64,000 nucleotides of DNA. Source: Panulirus ornatus. Taxonomy: Eukaryota; Arthropoda; Malacostraca; Decapoda; Palinuridae. The position numbers were made by a program, and so were the translations under genes. The DNA is taken from contig NC_092230.1 of NCBI RefSeq assembly GCF_036320965.1, forward strand, positions 50,579,282 to 50,643,281. The letters are read 5' to 3'. Positions within the stretch are counted from its first letter, which is position 1. The number at the start of each line of letters is the position of its first letter. A model generated the notes under the pieces. It did no database searches, had not been told where the DNA came from, and saw only the letters and a program-made list of their open reading frames with translations. Shown piece by piece: positions 23,101 through 34,696 of the stretch.

Positions 23101-23652
23101 CAGCACATAAATCTACAAGCTCTTCACCATTTCCATTTACAACACTGAACACCCCATGTATACCAATTATTCCCTCAACTGCCTCAGCTTTGCATTCAAA
23201 TCACCCATCGCTATAACCCGGTCTCATGCATCAAAACTACTAACACACTCACTCAGCCACTCCCAAAACACTTGCCTCTCATGATCTTTCTTCTCATGCA
23301 CAGGTGCATATGCACCAATAATCACCCATCTCTCTCCATCCACTTTCAGTTTTACCTATATCAATCTAGAGTTTACTTTCTTATACTCTATCACATACCC
23401 CCACCACTCCTGTTTCAGGAGTAGTGCTACTCCTTCCCTTGCTCCTTTCCTCTCAATAACCCCTGACTTTACTCCCAAGACATTCCCAAACCAATCTTCC
23501 CTTTACCAATGAGCTTCGTTTCACTCAGAGCCAAAACATCCAGGTTCCTTTCCTCAAAGATACTACCTATCTCTCCTTTTTTCTCATCTTTGTTACATCC
23601 ACATACATTTAGACACCCCAATTTGAGCCTTCGAGGAGGATGAGCACTCCCC
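20101..23652 (-). mobile_element. RTE-A LINE, near full length, long 3' UTR, interrupted
   Basis: The order on the minus strand is: truncated 5' UTR (to 23652), endonuclease (22990-23654, frame broken), linker and RT entry (22440-22994, 22244-22474, 21983-22237), palm (21583-21783, 21040-21561), C-terminus (20530-21018) and long 3' UTR (20101-20530). The palm motif reads FADDTAPMAD. A plus-strand 3' tail is inserted at 21798-21936. Many frameshifts make it inactive. Confidence 0.88.
21798..21936 (+). mobile_element. RTE-A 3'-end-only insertion inside another copy
   Basis: GGTATGTATATTTGCGTGTG to GAGACAGCGACA plus A(18) is the last ~115 bp of the RTE-A 3' UTR with a poly(A) tail. It sits in the middle of the coding region of the minus-strand copy (CCATATAATTTACC split after CCATATA). 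A 3 bp ATA may be duplicated. This is a strongly 5'-truncated insertion. Confidence 0.85.
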
Positions 23653-25190
23653 ATTCAAGGAGTGGCCACTGCAAAGGAGTCTCCAATCATCTCTGCCCTT
23701 ACATGCCTTCCTCACATAATTAAAAAATAAACTTCCTTTATTCACAATGACAGTATATTTTCTTCTTTCATTCACTTTCCCAAACTCAAGGCACCAGCTT
23801 CTGCAGTTTCTCACTCAAATTTGCCACCAGTGCCACGTCATCTGAAAACAAGGGGTGACTCACTCTGCAGGTCCCCCCACCTGCCCTTCTCTCCAAGACC
23901 CTTGCAGTCACCTCCTTCGCCACCCCGTTCATAAAGAACTTAAACAGCCATGGTGACATCAAACACTCCTGCCACAGATATGCCATCACCCTCCTCTATA
24001 CCTACACACACACAAGCCTTACTCTCTTGAAAAGAATTCTTCAATGCTTCTTATAGCTTTCCTTGCCAACCATATATCTATAGCACCTTCCACAGAGTAT
24101 CTCTATCAACCATATCATTTGCTTTCCACAGATCCATACATACCACTACAAATCCTTCTGATTCTCTGTGTATTTCTCACACACATTCTGTAAAGCAAAC
24201 ACCTGAACCACATATTCTCTACCACTCCTGAAACTACATTGCTCTTTCCCATTTTGATGCTCTGTGCATGCCACCATCCCTTCAATCAACACTCTTCCAT
24301 AAAACTTACCAGGTACATTCAATAAACTTACACATCTGCAAATACCTCTGCAATTTGAACACCCACCTTTGTCTCCTTTGCCTTTATAAAAGGCACTATA
24401 AAGGCATTCTGCCAATAACAGATACCTCACCACGATCCATACTCCCACTGAAAATCCTAATATACCAAGATACCTCACCACGATCCATACTCCCACTGAA
24501 AATCCTAATATACCAATCAGCAACACAGTCACCATCCATACTCCCACTGAAAATCCTAAATTACCAATCAACAACACAGTCATCTCCTTTCTTCAGAAAT
24601 TCAACTGCAATAGAATCCACTTCGCCCAACTAGTCATATTTCATCGTACACAAGGTTTTCACTACCTCTTCTCTCTTCACTACACTACTTGCCACGATTC
24701 TCTCATTTTGCATACCTCCTCGACCCAAGCATATCAGCCACCCTATTATCAAACAAATTCAATGATCACTCAAAGCACTCTTTTCATCTATTTGCCTTAT
24801 CTTTGCTTGTTACCACCTCCCCATTTGCCCCTTTCACTGATGTTCCAATATGCTCTCTTCTTTTTCTCACACTACTAAGCTCCTTCCAAAATAAAATTCT
24901 TATTCCCCCTGAAGTTTGTTAACATTTACTCACTCCAACTCTCATTTGCTCTTCTTTTCAATTCATGGACCTTCCTCTTGACCTGCTGCCAATTTTTATT
25001 GTACATCCCCCACTCACTTACACTCCTTCCCTGTAAGTCACAACCATACATCTCTTTTTTCTCTTTCGCTAGCAACTTAACTTCGTTATCCCACCACTCA
25101 CTACTCTTTCTCACCGGTCCACCTCCCACTTTTTGCAGTACACACAATTCTCTCACACATGCCTGTACTGCTTCCTTAATGAACAGATTT
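23653..25190 (-). mobile_element. old RTE-like LINE remnant (RTE-B-like end)
   Basis: Minus-strand fragments match RTE blocks: LNGECSSSSKA and VNERRKYTVIVNK (post-palm), WLFKFFMNGVAKEVTARVLERR with an FSDDVALVAN motif C (23786-23989), GICRCVSLLNVPGKFYGRVLIEG (24146-24583) and the linker SEWWDNEVKLLAKEKKE (24926-25156). Its 3' end (GAGTGGCCAC... CTGCCCTTACATGCCTTCC) resembles the RTE-B remnant at 55047. A ~50 bp block is repeated within 24425-24560. Confidence 0.7.
24425..24560. repeat. ~54 bp local triplication inside a LINE remnant
   Basis: GATACCTCACCACGATCCAT followed by ACTCCCACTGAAAATCCTAA occurs twice in full and once in part (CATCCATACTCCCACTGAAA). The units are almost identical, so the duplication is younger than the decayed LINE around it. 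Confidence 0.85.
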
Positions 25191-26500
25191 GGTATAATCT
25201 ATACTACATAATTTTAGTGTTTGAAAGAAAGAAGAGTCTTGTGTCTCGACAAAGTAGGAATTGCACTAACCCCTCTTCCATGATGCAGAGTTTTATGGAA
25301 AGGAATTTTATCACAAGACTGTGATGCCATATTTCCAATAAAGCTCTCTAAATGTAAAAGATCCAAAGCCTTTATAATTTGGGCTATGATGAAGCACTAA
25401 GTTTACTTAGAAAAAAGTGTTCTGAGCAGCAAAATATTGCAAGAGTCAAGCAAATTTGTAATTGAGCAGCAAAATGTTAAAAGAGTCAAGCAAATTTGTA
25501 ACTCATCCCAATGACAGACATTATTGCAGGACTCTGATAAAAATAATAAGTTTTAAGTGTGAAAATTCTTTCTTTACAGGATCCCACAAGCCATAATATC
25601 TCTCACATATATGAAGGTTAGAAACTACTTAAACTCATACCTTCCTGGAGGGGTAAATGCTGCTCACCTTTTGTTAATGACCTGTACAGTAGACATGGTG
25701 AGTGGCTCTGTTTCTATACAAACTTCAACCAATCAACAACCTCCACTCAGCATTTACATCATCGTTCCCATGTCGTTGGTAAAGATGTACCTTATTAACC
25801 TCAGAACAAAGATGTCAACCCAAGAGTAATCACTGTTTTTTAAGACAAGTTTTCCAAAAGAAAGGGAATGGTATGGCGAGAAACACAACCAATAAAATGC
25901 TTGCAAAACACTATCCTGGAGGGCAAAAATTTTGCATACTCCGAAACATATCTCTAGAGGGTGGATTAGTCCCACGAGCTACAAAAGCATTCTAACACAG
26001 AGGAGGAGGATTAGAGGAAAACTTTCTTCAAGATGCCAAGGACAGCAAGAGCACTCCCTTAAAATCATCACAACACTAGGGTCCTTCTGCCCTCACAATG
26101 GTAACCCTAAAGTCACACCAGGATCAGCCATTGACACTTAGAGCTAGGTATCATTTACAAGACATTACAGGAATGCTAAAGACCTCCCTGATAATCTCCT
26201 CCAGGGAAAATTTGCTCTGAAAGGCCAACAGAGGAGCTAACCCACCTAAATTCATGGCCTCTGACATATAGTCAAAATTAGGGTCACACATAACTAGTCT
26301 CTTTGTCCAAGCAGAGATGCTCAAGAAAGGTTTAAACATTCTGGTGCATGAATGTTTCAATGTGCATCCTTCAAAACACTTACATTGGTGTACACAGGCT
26401 AAAATGTGCATCCTTCAAAATGCTAACATTGGTGTACACAGGCTACAATGTGCATTCAAAGCTTTAAAAGTTCACTAAAAATCTATTTTTGGTTCTTTAA
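25191..26500. other. TBCB intron, mostly non-LINE
   Basis: Two local duplications are visible: a ~39 bp block near 25420-25500 (GAGCAGCAAAAT..T and AAGAGTCAAGCAAATTTGTA) and a ~46 bp block near 26355-26450 (AATGTGCATCCTTCAAAA... GGTGTACACAGGCTA). The segment around 25580-25800 resembles 27370-27490. No exon signal found. Confidence 0.5.
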
Positions 26501-26825
26501 GTGGTGAGGACTATGCACTAGCCTAATCTTTTGGCAAAATAGTTGAAGCAATAGATAGTAGTAAGTAGAATATAAGACAGGAGTATCAGGTAGAAGTAGT
26601 ACATAAGAATATTACATAGGAGTATTAGGTACAAGTAGTAGGTTGGAACATTAAGTAGGAACTGCACTAGAGTTGACCTCTGACAGTGGCATTGTTAGGG
26701 GTGAGGCACTAAAGGTTAGGAAGCAGCACTGGAGTTCTCCAGGTATGGACACTCATGTGCCATGGCCATCCCCTCAAGGGAATTCCAGAAGGGATGAGGC
26801 ATCAAAGATATAAACAGATAAGCAC
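26501..26825. repeat. dispersed repeat X, uninterrupted copy
   Basis: AGTAGTAAGTAGAATAT..., TTGTTAGGGGTGAGGCACTA and AAGGTTAGGAAGCAGCACTG match the repeats flanking the R2-like element at 34697-34958 and 38743-39125. This copy runs continuously through the point where those are split (GAGGCACT|AAAGG). Confidence 0.75.
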
Positions 26826-27619
26826 ATACTATGCATGAGCTATACATCAATCTTTCCAGCACATTATCTGGCGGTGCCATGCACTTCAAGTTCAGCAGGG
26901 CTCCCTTTGACCTCACATCAAAGGAGAAAGTTTAGAAATTTGAAGATGAGAATTAAAAAGACTGGCTCCATGTAGTTCAAAGTACAACTATTAAGGATGT
27001 TATTTGGGGGATCTATTCCAGTAATCTATCCCAATGAAATTATCAATGAAACTCATGTACGAGTCATGATGAAGATAAAATCATTCAGTTAGTGCTCGGA
27101 TGATTATCCAGTGCAGTTCTGCAGTCCTCATGAAATCAGACCAATTCAATCAAAGTATCTACTACAGCACTTTATTTTGGATTCAGATGATAGCTTCTGG
27201 CTTATGAGTATCTGATTTCTTCATTAGAATATTTTGCAAAACTCCTTTCAAAATGGTATGATATTATCTCTCCAGGGCAGGTTTGCCCCACAATCCATGA
27301 GAGGTTTGGAACTCTGGGGTATAAAAACCTCTCAAAGCCCCTATTGTAATGGAGAGGTAAGTGTCTCTCACCCCTCATAACCTCTTGTTAGGTAGTGGCA
27401 GCATGGCTCTGCTTGGGTCCACCCTCTGACCAATCAACATGCTCCACTTGGTGAATATATCATCATACCCTAGTTATTGGTGCCAAAGCACTTAATTATC
27501 TTTTGGACCATAGACACAGAGAGATGTGCCAACTCCAGCTGAAGTTTGCTGACTTCTTCCTTCCTAACATAGACAAGTCCCCTTGTCTGACCCAGCTAGG
27601 ATTATAGATACTATGTGGA
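26826..27619. other. TBCB intron, no gene recognised
   Basis: The stretch is moderately AT-rich. About 27370-27490 (TGGCTCTGCTTGGGTCC, CCAATCAAC, CTCCACTTGG) resembles 25690-25800, suggesting a second low-copy dispersed repeat. No open exon with splice sites was identified. Confidence 0.45.
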
Positions 27620-28100
27620 TCCAGGCCCCATAGACCTTTCCATGGTTTACCCAAGATGTTTCATATGCCCTGGTTCAGTCCACTGACAGCATGTCCAACC
27701 TGGAATACCACATCATTACAATTCACTCTATTTCTTGCATGCCACTCATTCTCCTGTATGTTCAGGCCCCAGTCTTTCAGAATCTTTTTCACTTCACCCC
27801 TCCAACTACAATTTAGTCTCACACTTCTCCTTGTCCCCTCCACCTTTGACACATATGTCCTCTTTATCAATCTTTCCTCACTCATTCTCTCCATATGTCT
27901 AAACCATTTCAACACACCCTCTTCTGCTCTCTCGACCACACTCTTTTTATTACCAAACATCTCTCTTACCCTTTCATTACTTAATCAAACCACCTCATCC
28001 CATACATTTTCCTCAAACATTTCATTTCCAACACATCCATCCTCCTCCATACAACCCTATCTATACCCCATGCCTCACAACCATATAATATTGTTGTAAC
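27620..28100 (-). mobile_element. old RTE-A-like 3' fragment
   Basis: The minus-strand C-terminal part (27661-27960: WFRHMERMSEERLIKR, NIQENEWHARNRVNCND) and adjoining sequence are diverged from the young copies. It stops at 28100, where the 3' tail of a younger copy begins. Confidence 0.75.
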
Positions 28101-28117
28101 AAAATACACATACATTT

Positions 28118-29502
28118 TTTTCTTTTTTTTGCTTTGTCGCTGTCTCCCGCGTTTGCGAGGTAGCGCAAGGAAACAGACGAAAGAAATGGCCCAACCCACC
28201 CCCATACACATGTATATACATACGTCCACACACGCAAATATACATACCTACACAGCTTTCCATGGTTTACCCCAGACGCTTCACATGCCCTGATTCAATC
28301 CACTGACAGCACGTCAACCCCGGTATACCACATCGCTCCAATTCACTCTATTCCTTGCCCTCCTTTCACCCTCCTGCATCTTCAGGCCCCGATCACACAA
28401 AATCTTTTTCACTCCATCTTTCCACCTCCAATTTGGTCTCCCTCTTCTCCTCGTTCCCTCCACCTCCGACACATATATCCTCTTGGTCAATCTTTCCTCA
28501 CTCACTCTCTCCATGTGCCCAAACCATTTCAAAACACCCTCCTCTGCTCTCTCGACCACGCTCTTTTTATTTCCACACATCTCTCTTACCCTTACGTTAC
28601 TTATTCGATCAAACCACCTCACACCACACATTGTCCTCAAACATCTCATTTCCAGCACATCCATCCTCCTGCGCACAACTCTATCCATAGCCCACGCCTC
28701 ACAACCATACAACATTGTTGGAACCACTATTCCTTCAAACATACCCATTTTTGCTTTCCGAGATACTGTTCTCGACTTCCACACATTCTTCAAGGCTCCC
28801 AGAATTTTCGCCACCTCCCCCACCCTATGATCCACTTCCGCTTCCATGGTTCCATCCGCTGCCAGATCCACTCCCAGATATCTAAAACACTTTCCTTCCT
28901 CCAGTTTTTCTCCATTCAAACTCACCTTCCAATTGACTTGACCCTCAACCCTACTGTACCTAATAACCTTGCTCTTATTCACATTTACTCTTAACTTTCT
29001 TCTTTCACACACTTTACCAAACTCAGTCACCAGCTTCTGCAGTTTCTCACATGAATCAGCCACCAGCGCTGTATCATCAGCGAACAACAACTGACTCACT
29101 TCCCAAGGTCTCTCATCCCCAACCGACTTCATACTTGCCCCTCTTTCCAAAACTCTTGCATTCACCTCCCTAACAACCCCATCCATAAACAAATTAAACA
29201 ACCATGGAGACATCACACACCCCTGCCGCAAACCTACATTCACTGAGAACCAATCACTTTCCTCTCTTCCTACACGTGCACATGCCTTACATCCTCGATA
29301 AAAACTTTTCACTGCTTCTAACAACTTGCCTCCCACACCATATATTCTTAATACCTTCCACAGAGCATCTCTATCAACTCTATCATATGCCTTCTCCAGA
29401 TCCATAAATGCTACATACAAATCCATTTGCTTTTCTAAGTATTTCTCACATACATTCTTCAAAGCAAACACCTGATCCACACATCCTCTACCACTTCTGA
29501 AA
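28118..29502 (-). mobile_element. RTE-A LINE, 5'-truncated, inserted next to an older copy
   Basis: The T-run at 28118-28129 is its tail. The short 3' UTR and a long open frame follow on the minus strand up to an AT run at 29503, where the copy ends inside the DQVFALK region. Confidence 0.88.
28314..29480 (-). pseudogene. RTE-A reverse transcriptase C-terminal two-thirds, open
   Basis: This uninterrupted frame of 388 codons runs from MDQVFALKNVCEKY through [13 protein letters not shown] (motif A), GLRQGCVMSPWLFN (motif B), FADDTALVAD (motif C), [21 protein letters not shown] and WFGHMERV to the natural end RNRVNWSDVVYRG. All palm motifs are intact. The N-terminal fingers and the endonuclease are missing, so it is not functional by itself. 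It is useful as a family reference with 60507-62396. Confidence 0.85.

Positions 29503-29534
<32 letters not shown>
29503..29534. repeat. (TA)n run at a LINE breakpoint
   Basis: The AT run lies between the 5'-truncated minus copy and a plus-strand 3' fragment. Confidence 0.95.
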
Positions 29535-29538
<4 letters not shown>

Positions 29539-29821
29539 GGTGGAAAGATGGAGTGAAAAAGATTTTGTGTGATCGGGGCCTGAACATGCAGGAGGGTGAA
29601 AGGAGGGCAAGGAATAAAGTGAATTGGAGCGATGTGGTATACCGGGGTTGACGTGCTGTCAGTGGATTGAATCGGGGCATGTGAAGCGTCTGGGGTAAAC
29701 CATGGAAAGCTGTGTAGGTATGTATATTTGCGTGTGTGGACATATGTATATACATGTGTATGGGGGTGGGTTGGGCCATTTCTTTCATCTGTTTCCTTGC
29801 GCTACCTCGCAAACGCGGGAG

Positions 29822-29862
<41 letters not shown>
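29535..29862 (+). mobile_element. RTE-A 3' fragment with poly(A)
   Basis: TTGGAGGTGGAAAGATGGAG (the RPNWRWKDG codons) runs through the stop and the short 3' UTR to A(36) at 29827-29862. It is one arm of an inverted pair. Confidence 0.85.
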
Positions 29863-29906
<44 letters not shown>

Positions 29907-29985
29907 TTTTTTTATACTTTGTCGCTGTCTCCCGTGTCTGCGAGGTAGCGCAAGGAAACAGACGAAAGAAATGGCCCAACTATTT
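29862..29985. repeat. AT core and inverted RTE-A 3' tail
   Basis: A TA run (29862-29888) is followed by T(26) and a minus-strand RTE-A 3' end (about 29915-29985), mirroring the plus-strand tail to the left. This is the third 3'-tail palindrome in the window. Confidence 0.85.
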
Positions 29986-29989
29986 ATTC

Positions 29990-30214
29990 CCTGGGGATAG
30001 GGGAGAAAGAATACTTCCCACGTATTCCCTGCGTGTCGTAGAAGGCGACTAAAAGGGAAGGGAGCGGGGGGCTGGAAATCCTCCCCTCTCGTTTTTTTTT
30101 TTTAATTTTCCAAAAGAAGGAACAGAGAAGAGGGCCAGGTGAGGATATTCCCTCAAAGGCCCAGTCCTCTGTTCTTAACGCTACCTCGCTATCGCGGGAC
30201 ATGGCGAATAGTAT

Positions 30215-30233
<19 letters not shown>
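29990..30233 (+). mobile_element. short non-autonomous element, RTE-A-derived
   Basis: CCCTGGGGATAGGGGAGAAAG to ATCGCGGGACATGGCGAATAGTATG plus an A-tail (30217-30233), about 220 bp plus tail. Its 5' ~130 bp match the RTE-A 5' UTR at 3990-4134 and 34610-34670 (in reverse). GCTACCTCGCTA.CGCGGGA matches the RTE-A 3' end. It has no ORF and no clear tRNA-type A and B boxes. Confidence 0.8.

Positions 30234-30306
<73 letters not shown>
30234..30306. repeat. (TA)n run
   Basis: An uninterrupted TA run follows the A-tail of the short element and abuts an internal RTE-A fragment. Confidence 0.95.
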
Positions 30307-30309
<3 letters not shown>

Positions 30310-30880
30310 GTGAATAAGAGCAAGGTTATTAGGTACAGTAGGGTTGAGGGTCAAGTCAATTGGGAGGTGAGTTTGAATGGAGAAAAACTGGAGGAAGTGA
30401 AGTGTTTTAGATATCTGGGAGTGGATCTGTCAGCGGATGGAACCATGGAAGCGGAAGTGGATCATAGGGTGGGGGAGGGGGCGAAAATTTTGGGAGCCTT
30501 GAAAAATGTGTGGAAGTCGAGAACATTATCTCGGAAAGCAAAAATGGGTATGTTTGAAGGAATAGTGGTTCCAACAATGTTGTATGGTTGCGAGGCGTGG
30601 GCTATGGATAGAGTTGTGCGCAGGAGGATGGATGTGCTGGAAATGAGATGTTTGAGGACAATGTGTGGTGTGAGGTGGTTTGATCGAGTAAGTAACGTAA
30701 GGGTAAGAGAGATGTGTGGAAATAAAAAGAGCGTGGTTGAGAGAGCAGAAGAGGGTGTTTTGAAATGGTTTGGGCACATGGAGAGAATGAGTGAGGAAAG
30801 ATTGACCAAGAGGATATATGTGTCGGAGGTGGAGGGAATGAGGGAAGAGGAGACCAAATTGGAGGTGGAAAGATGAGTGA

Positions 30881-30883
<3 letters not shown>
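30307..30883 (+). mobile_element. internal RTE-A fragment with AT runs at both ends
   Basis: The fragment starts at the VNVNKSKVIRYSR codons and stops in the GRPNWRWKD codons, with an open frame at 30310-30876. Neither end is a natural LINE end, and both ends touch AT runs. Confidence 0.85.
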
Positions 30884-30928
<45 letters not shown>

Positions 30929-30960
30929 ATATAATATATATATGTATATATATATATATA
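30884..30960. repeat. AT-rich run, partly interrupted
   Basis: TA repeats with ATTATATA and ATGTATA interruptions form a short imperfect palindrome. Confidence 0.9.
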
Positions 30961-31207
30961 TTATCCCTGGGGATAGGGGATTAAGAATACTTCCCACGTA
31001 TTCCCTGCGTGTCGTAGAAGGCGACTAAAAGGGGAGGGAGCGGGGGGCTGGAAATCCTCCCCTCTCGTTTTTTTTAATTTTCCAAAAGAAGGAACGGAGG
31101 GGGCCAGGTGAGGATATTCCAAAAAAGGCCCAGTCCTCTGTTCTTAACGTTACCTTGCTAACGCGGGAAATGGCAAATAGTTTAAAAGAAAAAAAAAGAA
31201 AAAATAC
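30957..31207 (+). mobile_element. short non-autonomous element, RTE-A-derived
   Basis: TATCCCTGGGGATAGGGGAT to GCTAACGCGGGAAATGGCAA plus an A-rich tail, about 90% identical by eye to the element at 29990. Both are preceded by a TA run or LINE tail. Confidence 0.8.
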
Positions 31208-31309
31208 ATATATAAGAGTGGATGGGCCATTCTTCGTCTGTTTCCTGGTGCTCCCATGCTGATACACGAAATAGCAATTATACATAATAAATGAATAAAT
31301 AAATACATA

Positions 31310-34300
31310 CACATATATACACATGTACATATTCATACTTGCTCGTCTCCATCCATTTCTGGTGCCACACTGCCCCAGAAGAAAGAGCATCGCCACCTCC
31401 TGCTTCAGTGAGGCAGCACCGGGTAACAGACGAAGAGAGGCTACATTTGTTCACATCTATATGCATTCTGTCATGTGTAATGCACCAAAACCACAGCTCC
31501 CTATCCACATCCTGGGCCCCAGACCTTTCAGAGGCTTACCCCGGACATTTCACATACCCTGGTGTAATGCACCAAAACCACAGCTCCCTATCCACATCCT
31601 GGGCCCCAGACCTTTCAGAGGCTTACCCCGGACATTTCACATACCCTGGTTCATTCAAATGATGGCACATTGACCCAAATATACCATATCATTCCAATTT
31701 ACTCTATTCCATGCACACCTTTCATCCTCCTGCATATTAAGGACCTGATCGCTCAAAATCATTTTCACTTCATCCTTCCATCTCCAATTTGGTCTCCCAC
31801 TTCTTGTTCCCTCCATCTCTGACACACATATCCTCTTTATCAAACTTTCCTCTCTCATTCTCTCAATATGTCCAAACCATTTCAACACACCCTCTTCTGC
31901 TCTCTCAACCACACTCTTTTTATTACCACACATCTCTCTTACCCTTACATTACCTACTAGATCAAACCTCCTTACACCACATATTATCCTCAAACATTTC
32001 ATTTCCAACACATCCACCTTCTATCCCTCACCATTTCATTACTTAGTCAATCAAACACCTCACACCATATGGCCTCAAACATTAAATTACCAACACATCT
32101 ATCATCCTCCGCACAACCCTATCTATAGTCCATGCCTCGTAACCATATAATATTGTGGGAACTACTATTCCTTCAAACATACCCATTTTTGCCCTCCAAG
32201 ATAATGTCCCTCTTTCCACACATTCTTCATCACTCCCAGAACCTTTGCACCCTCCCACACCCTATGACTCACTTCTGCTTCAATGGTTCCATTCGCTTGC
32301 AATTCCACTCCCAAACACCTAAATCACATAACTTCCTCCAATTTTTCTCCATTCAAACATACATCCCATTTAACTTGTCCCTAAACCCTGCTGAACCTAA
32401 TAACCTCACTCATTCACATTTACTCTCAACTTCTTTCACAGACTCTTCCAAATTCAGTCACCAACCTCTGCAGCTTCTTACTCAAATCAGATATTTGTGC
32501 TGTATCATCAGCGAACAACAACTGACTTGCTTCAAGGCCCTCTCACCTCCAACAGACTACATACTCACCCCTCTCTCCAAGACTCTTGCATTTACCTCCC
32601 TCACCACCCCATCCATAAACAAATTAAGCAACCATGGTGAAATTACACACCCCTGCCACAGACCAACCTTCACTGGTATCCATTCACTTTCCTCTCTTCC
32701 TATTTGTATATGAATTACAACCTCAATAAAAACATCTCACTGCTTCTAGAAACTTAACTCTCACACCATATATTCTTCCACAAAGCATCCCTATCAATCC
32801 TATCATATGCCTTATGTAGATCCATAAATGCCAAATACAAATCCATCTGTTTTTCTAAGTACTTCTCACACACATTCTTCAAAGCGAACACCCAATCCAC
32901 ACATCCTCTACCACTTCTGAAACCACACTGCTCTTCCCCAATCTGATGCTCTGTACACGCCTTCACCATCTCAATCAATAGCCTCCCATACAATTTACCA
33001 GGTATGCTCAACTAATCTATGCCTCTGTAGTTTGAAGACACACCTTATCCCCTTTGCCTTTATACAATGGCATTATACATGCATTCCTCCAATCCTCAGG
33101 CACTTCATCATGATCTGTACATACACTGAATATCATTACCAACCAATCAATAACACAGTCTCCCTCTTAATAAATCAAACTGCAATACAATGAACTCCAG
33201 CACCCTTGCTGCATTTCATCTTACGCAAGGTTTTCACCTCTTTTCTTCTCACCAACCACTCTCCATGCCTCCCTTACTCTGCATACCACCCCAACCAAAA
33301 CACTCTACATCTACCATTCTATCATCAAACACATTCAATGATCTTTCAAAATACTCACTCCATCACTACCTTTTATCACTTCCCCATTTGCCCCCTTCAC
33401 CAATGTTTCCATATATTCTAGTCTTTCATGCATTATTTACATCCAAAACATTTTATTCTCCCTAAAGTTTAATGATACCCTCTCACCCTAATTCTCATTC
33501 ACCCTCTTTTTCATCCCCCACACCTTCCTCTTGCCATCCTGCCACTTTGTTATACATCTCCAAATCATTTGCACTCCTTCCTTGTAAGTATCACCTGAAT
33601 GCCTCTTTTTTCTCTTTCACTAGAAACTTTACATCTTCATCCCACCACTCACTACCCTTTCTTATCTACCCACCTTACACCTACTGCATGCCACATGCAT
33701 CTCTTGCACATGCCATCACTACTTCACTAAATACCTGCCATTCCTCACAAACTTCCCTCACTTCATTTGCTCTCACCTTCTGTCACTCTACATTCCATCT
33801 CTCCTGGTATTTCTTCACACAAGTCTCCTTTCCAAGCTCACATACATTCACCACTCTCTTCTTCCCAACATAGTCTCCTCTTCTTCCAAAACCTATATAA
33901 ATCTTCACCCTCACCTCCACAAGATAGAGATCAGACACCCCACCAGCTGCCCCTCTTAGCACATTTACATCTAAAAATCTCTCTTTTACATGTCTATATA
34001 CTTGTGTACATCTTTTTTTTCAAGCAGGTATTCCTAATCACCTGTCTTTTTTTTAGCATACAACTCCAAATGCTCTTCACCATTTTCGTTCATAACACTG
34101 AACACCCCATGCGCATCAATTATACCCTCAACTGCCAAATTACTTACCTTCACGCTTAAACCAACCATCACTAATACCTGGTCTTGTGCACCAAAACTGC
34201 TGACACACTTACTCAGCTGTTCCCACAATACTTGCCTCTAAAGATCATTTTTCTCATAGCGAGGTGCATAAGAACCAGTAATCACCCATCTCTTGCCATC

Positions 34301-34670
34301 CACTTTCAGTTTTCTCAACATCAATCTAGAATTTACTTCCTTACACTCTATCACCACCCTCCCATAACTCCTGCTTCAGGAGTAATGCTACTCCTTCCTT
34401 AGCTCTTGTCCCCTAACCAATCCCTAACCTTACTCCCGCAGTTTCCAAACCATTCTTCCCCTTTACCCTTGAGCTTCGTTTCACTCAGAGCCAAAACATC
34501 CAGGTATCTTTCCTCAAACATGCTACCTACCTCTACTCTCTTCTCACCTTGGTTACATCCACACAAATTCAGACACCCCACTCTGAGCCTTTGAAAATAC
34601 AAGAGAAGGGAGGGTTTCCAGGCCCCCACTCCTGCCCCCTTTAGTTGCCTTCTATGACACAAAAGGAATA
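31310..34670 (-). mobile_element. old RTE-A-like LINE, near full length
   Basis: On the minus strand all parts are recognisable: 5' UTR (about 34580-34670, matching the short elements), endonuclease pieces (34399-34662 VGCLNLCGCNQGEKR, LSETKLKGKG; 34034-34228), linker, RT entry, palm (32754-33011: QCGFRSGRGCVD, FMDLHKAYDRIDR), C-terminus (31655-32017: VREMCGNKKSVVER) and long-type 3' UTR (31310-31650). Dense stops and indels make it much older than its neighbours. Confidence 0.75.
31475..31648. repeat. 87 bp perfect tandem duplication in a LINE 3' UTR
   Basis: GTGTAATGCACCAAAACCAC through TTTCACATACCCTGG appears at 31475-31561 and again at 31562-31648. By eye I find no mismatch, although the LINE around it is old. 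Confidence 0.9.
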
Positions 34671-34696
34671 CGGAGGTAGAATTATTTCGATGCTAC

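Noticed and set aside
29990..30233. tRNA-derived SINE with internal A and B boxes
   Set aside because: No sequence close to the B-box consensus at the right spacing was found. The 5' half is explained by similarity to the LINE 5' UTR.
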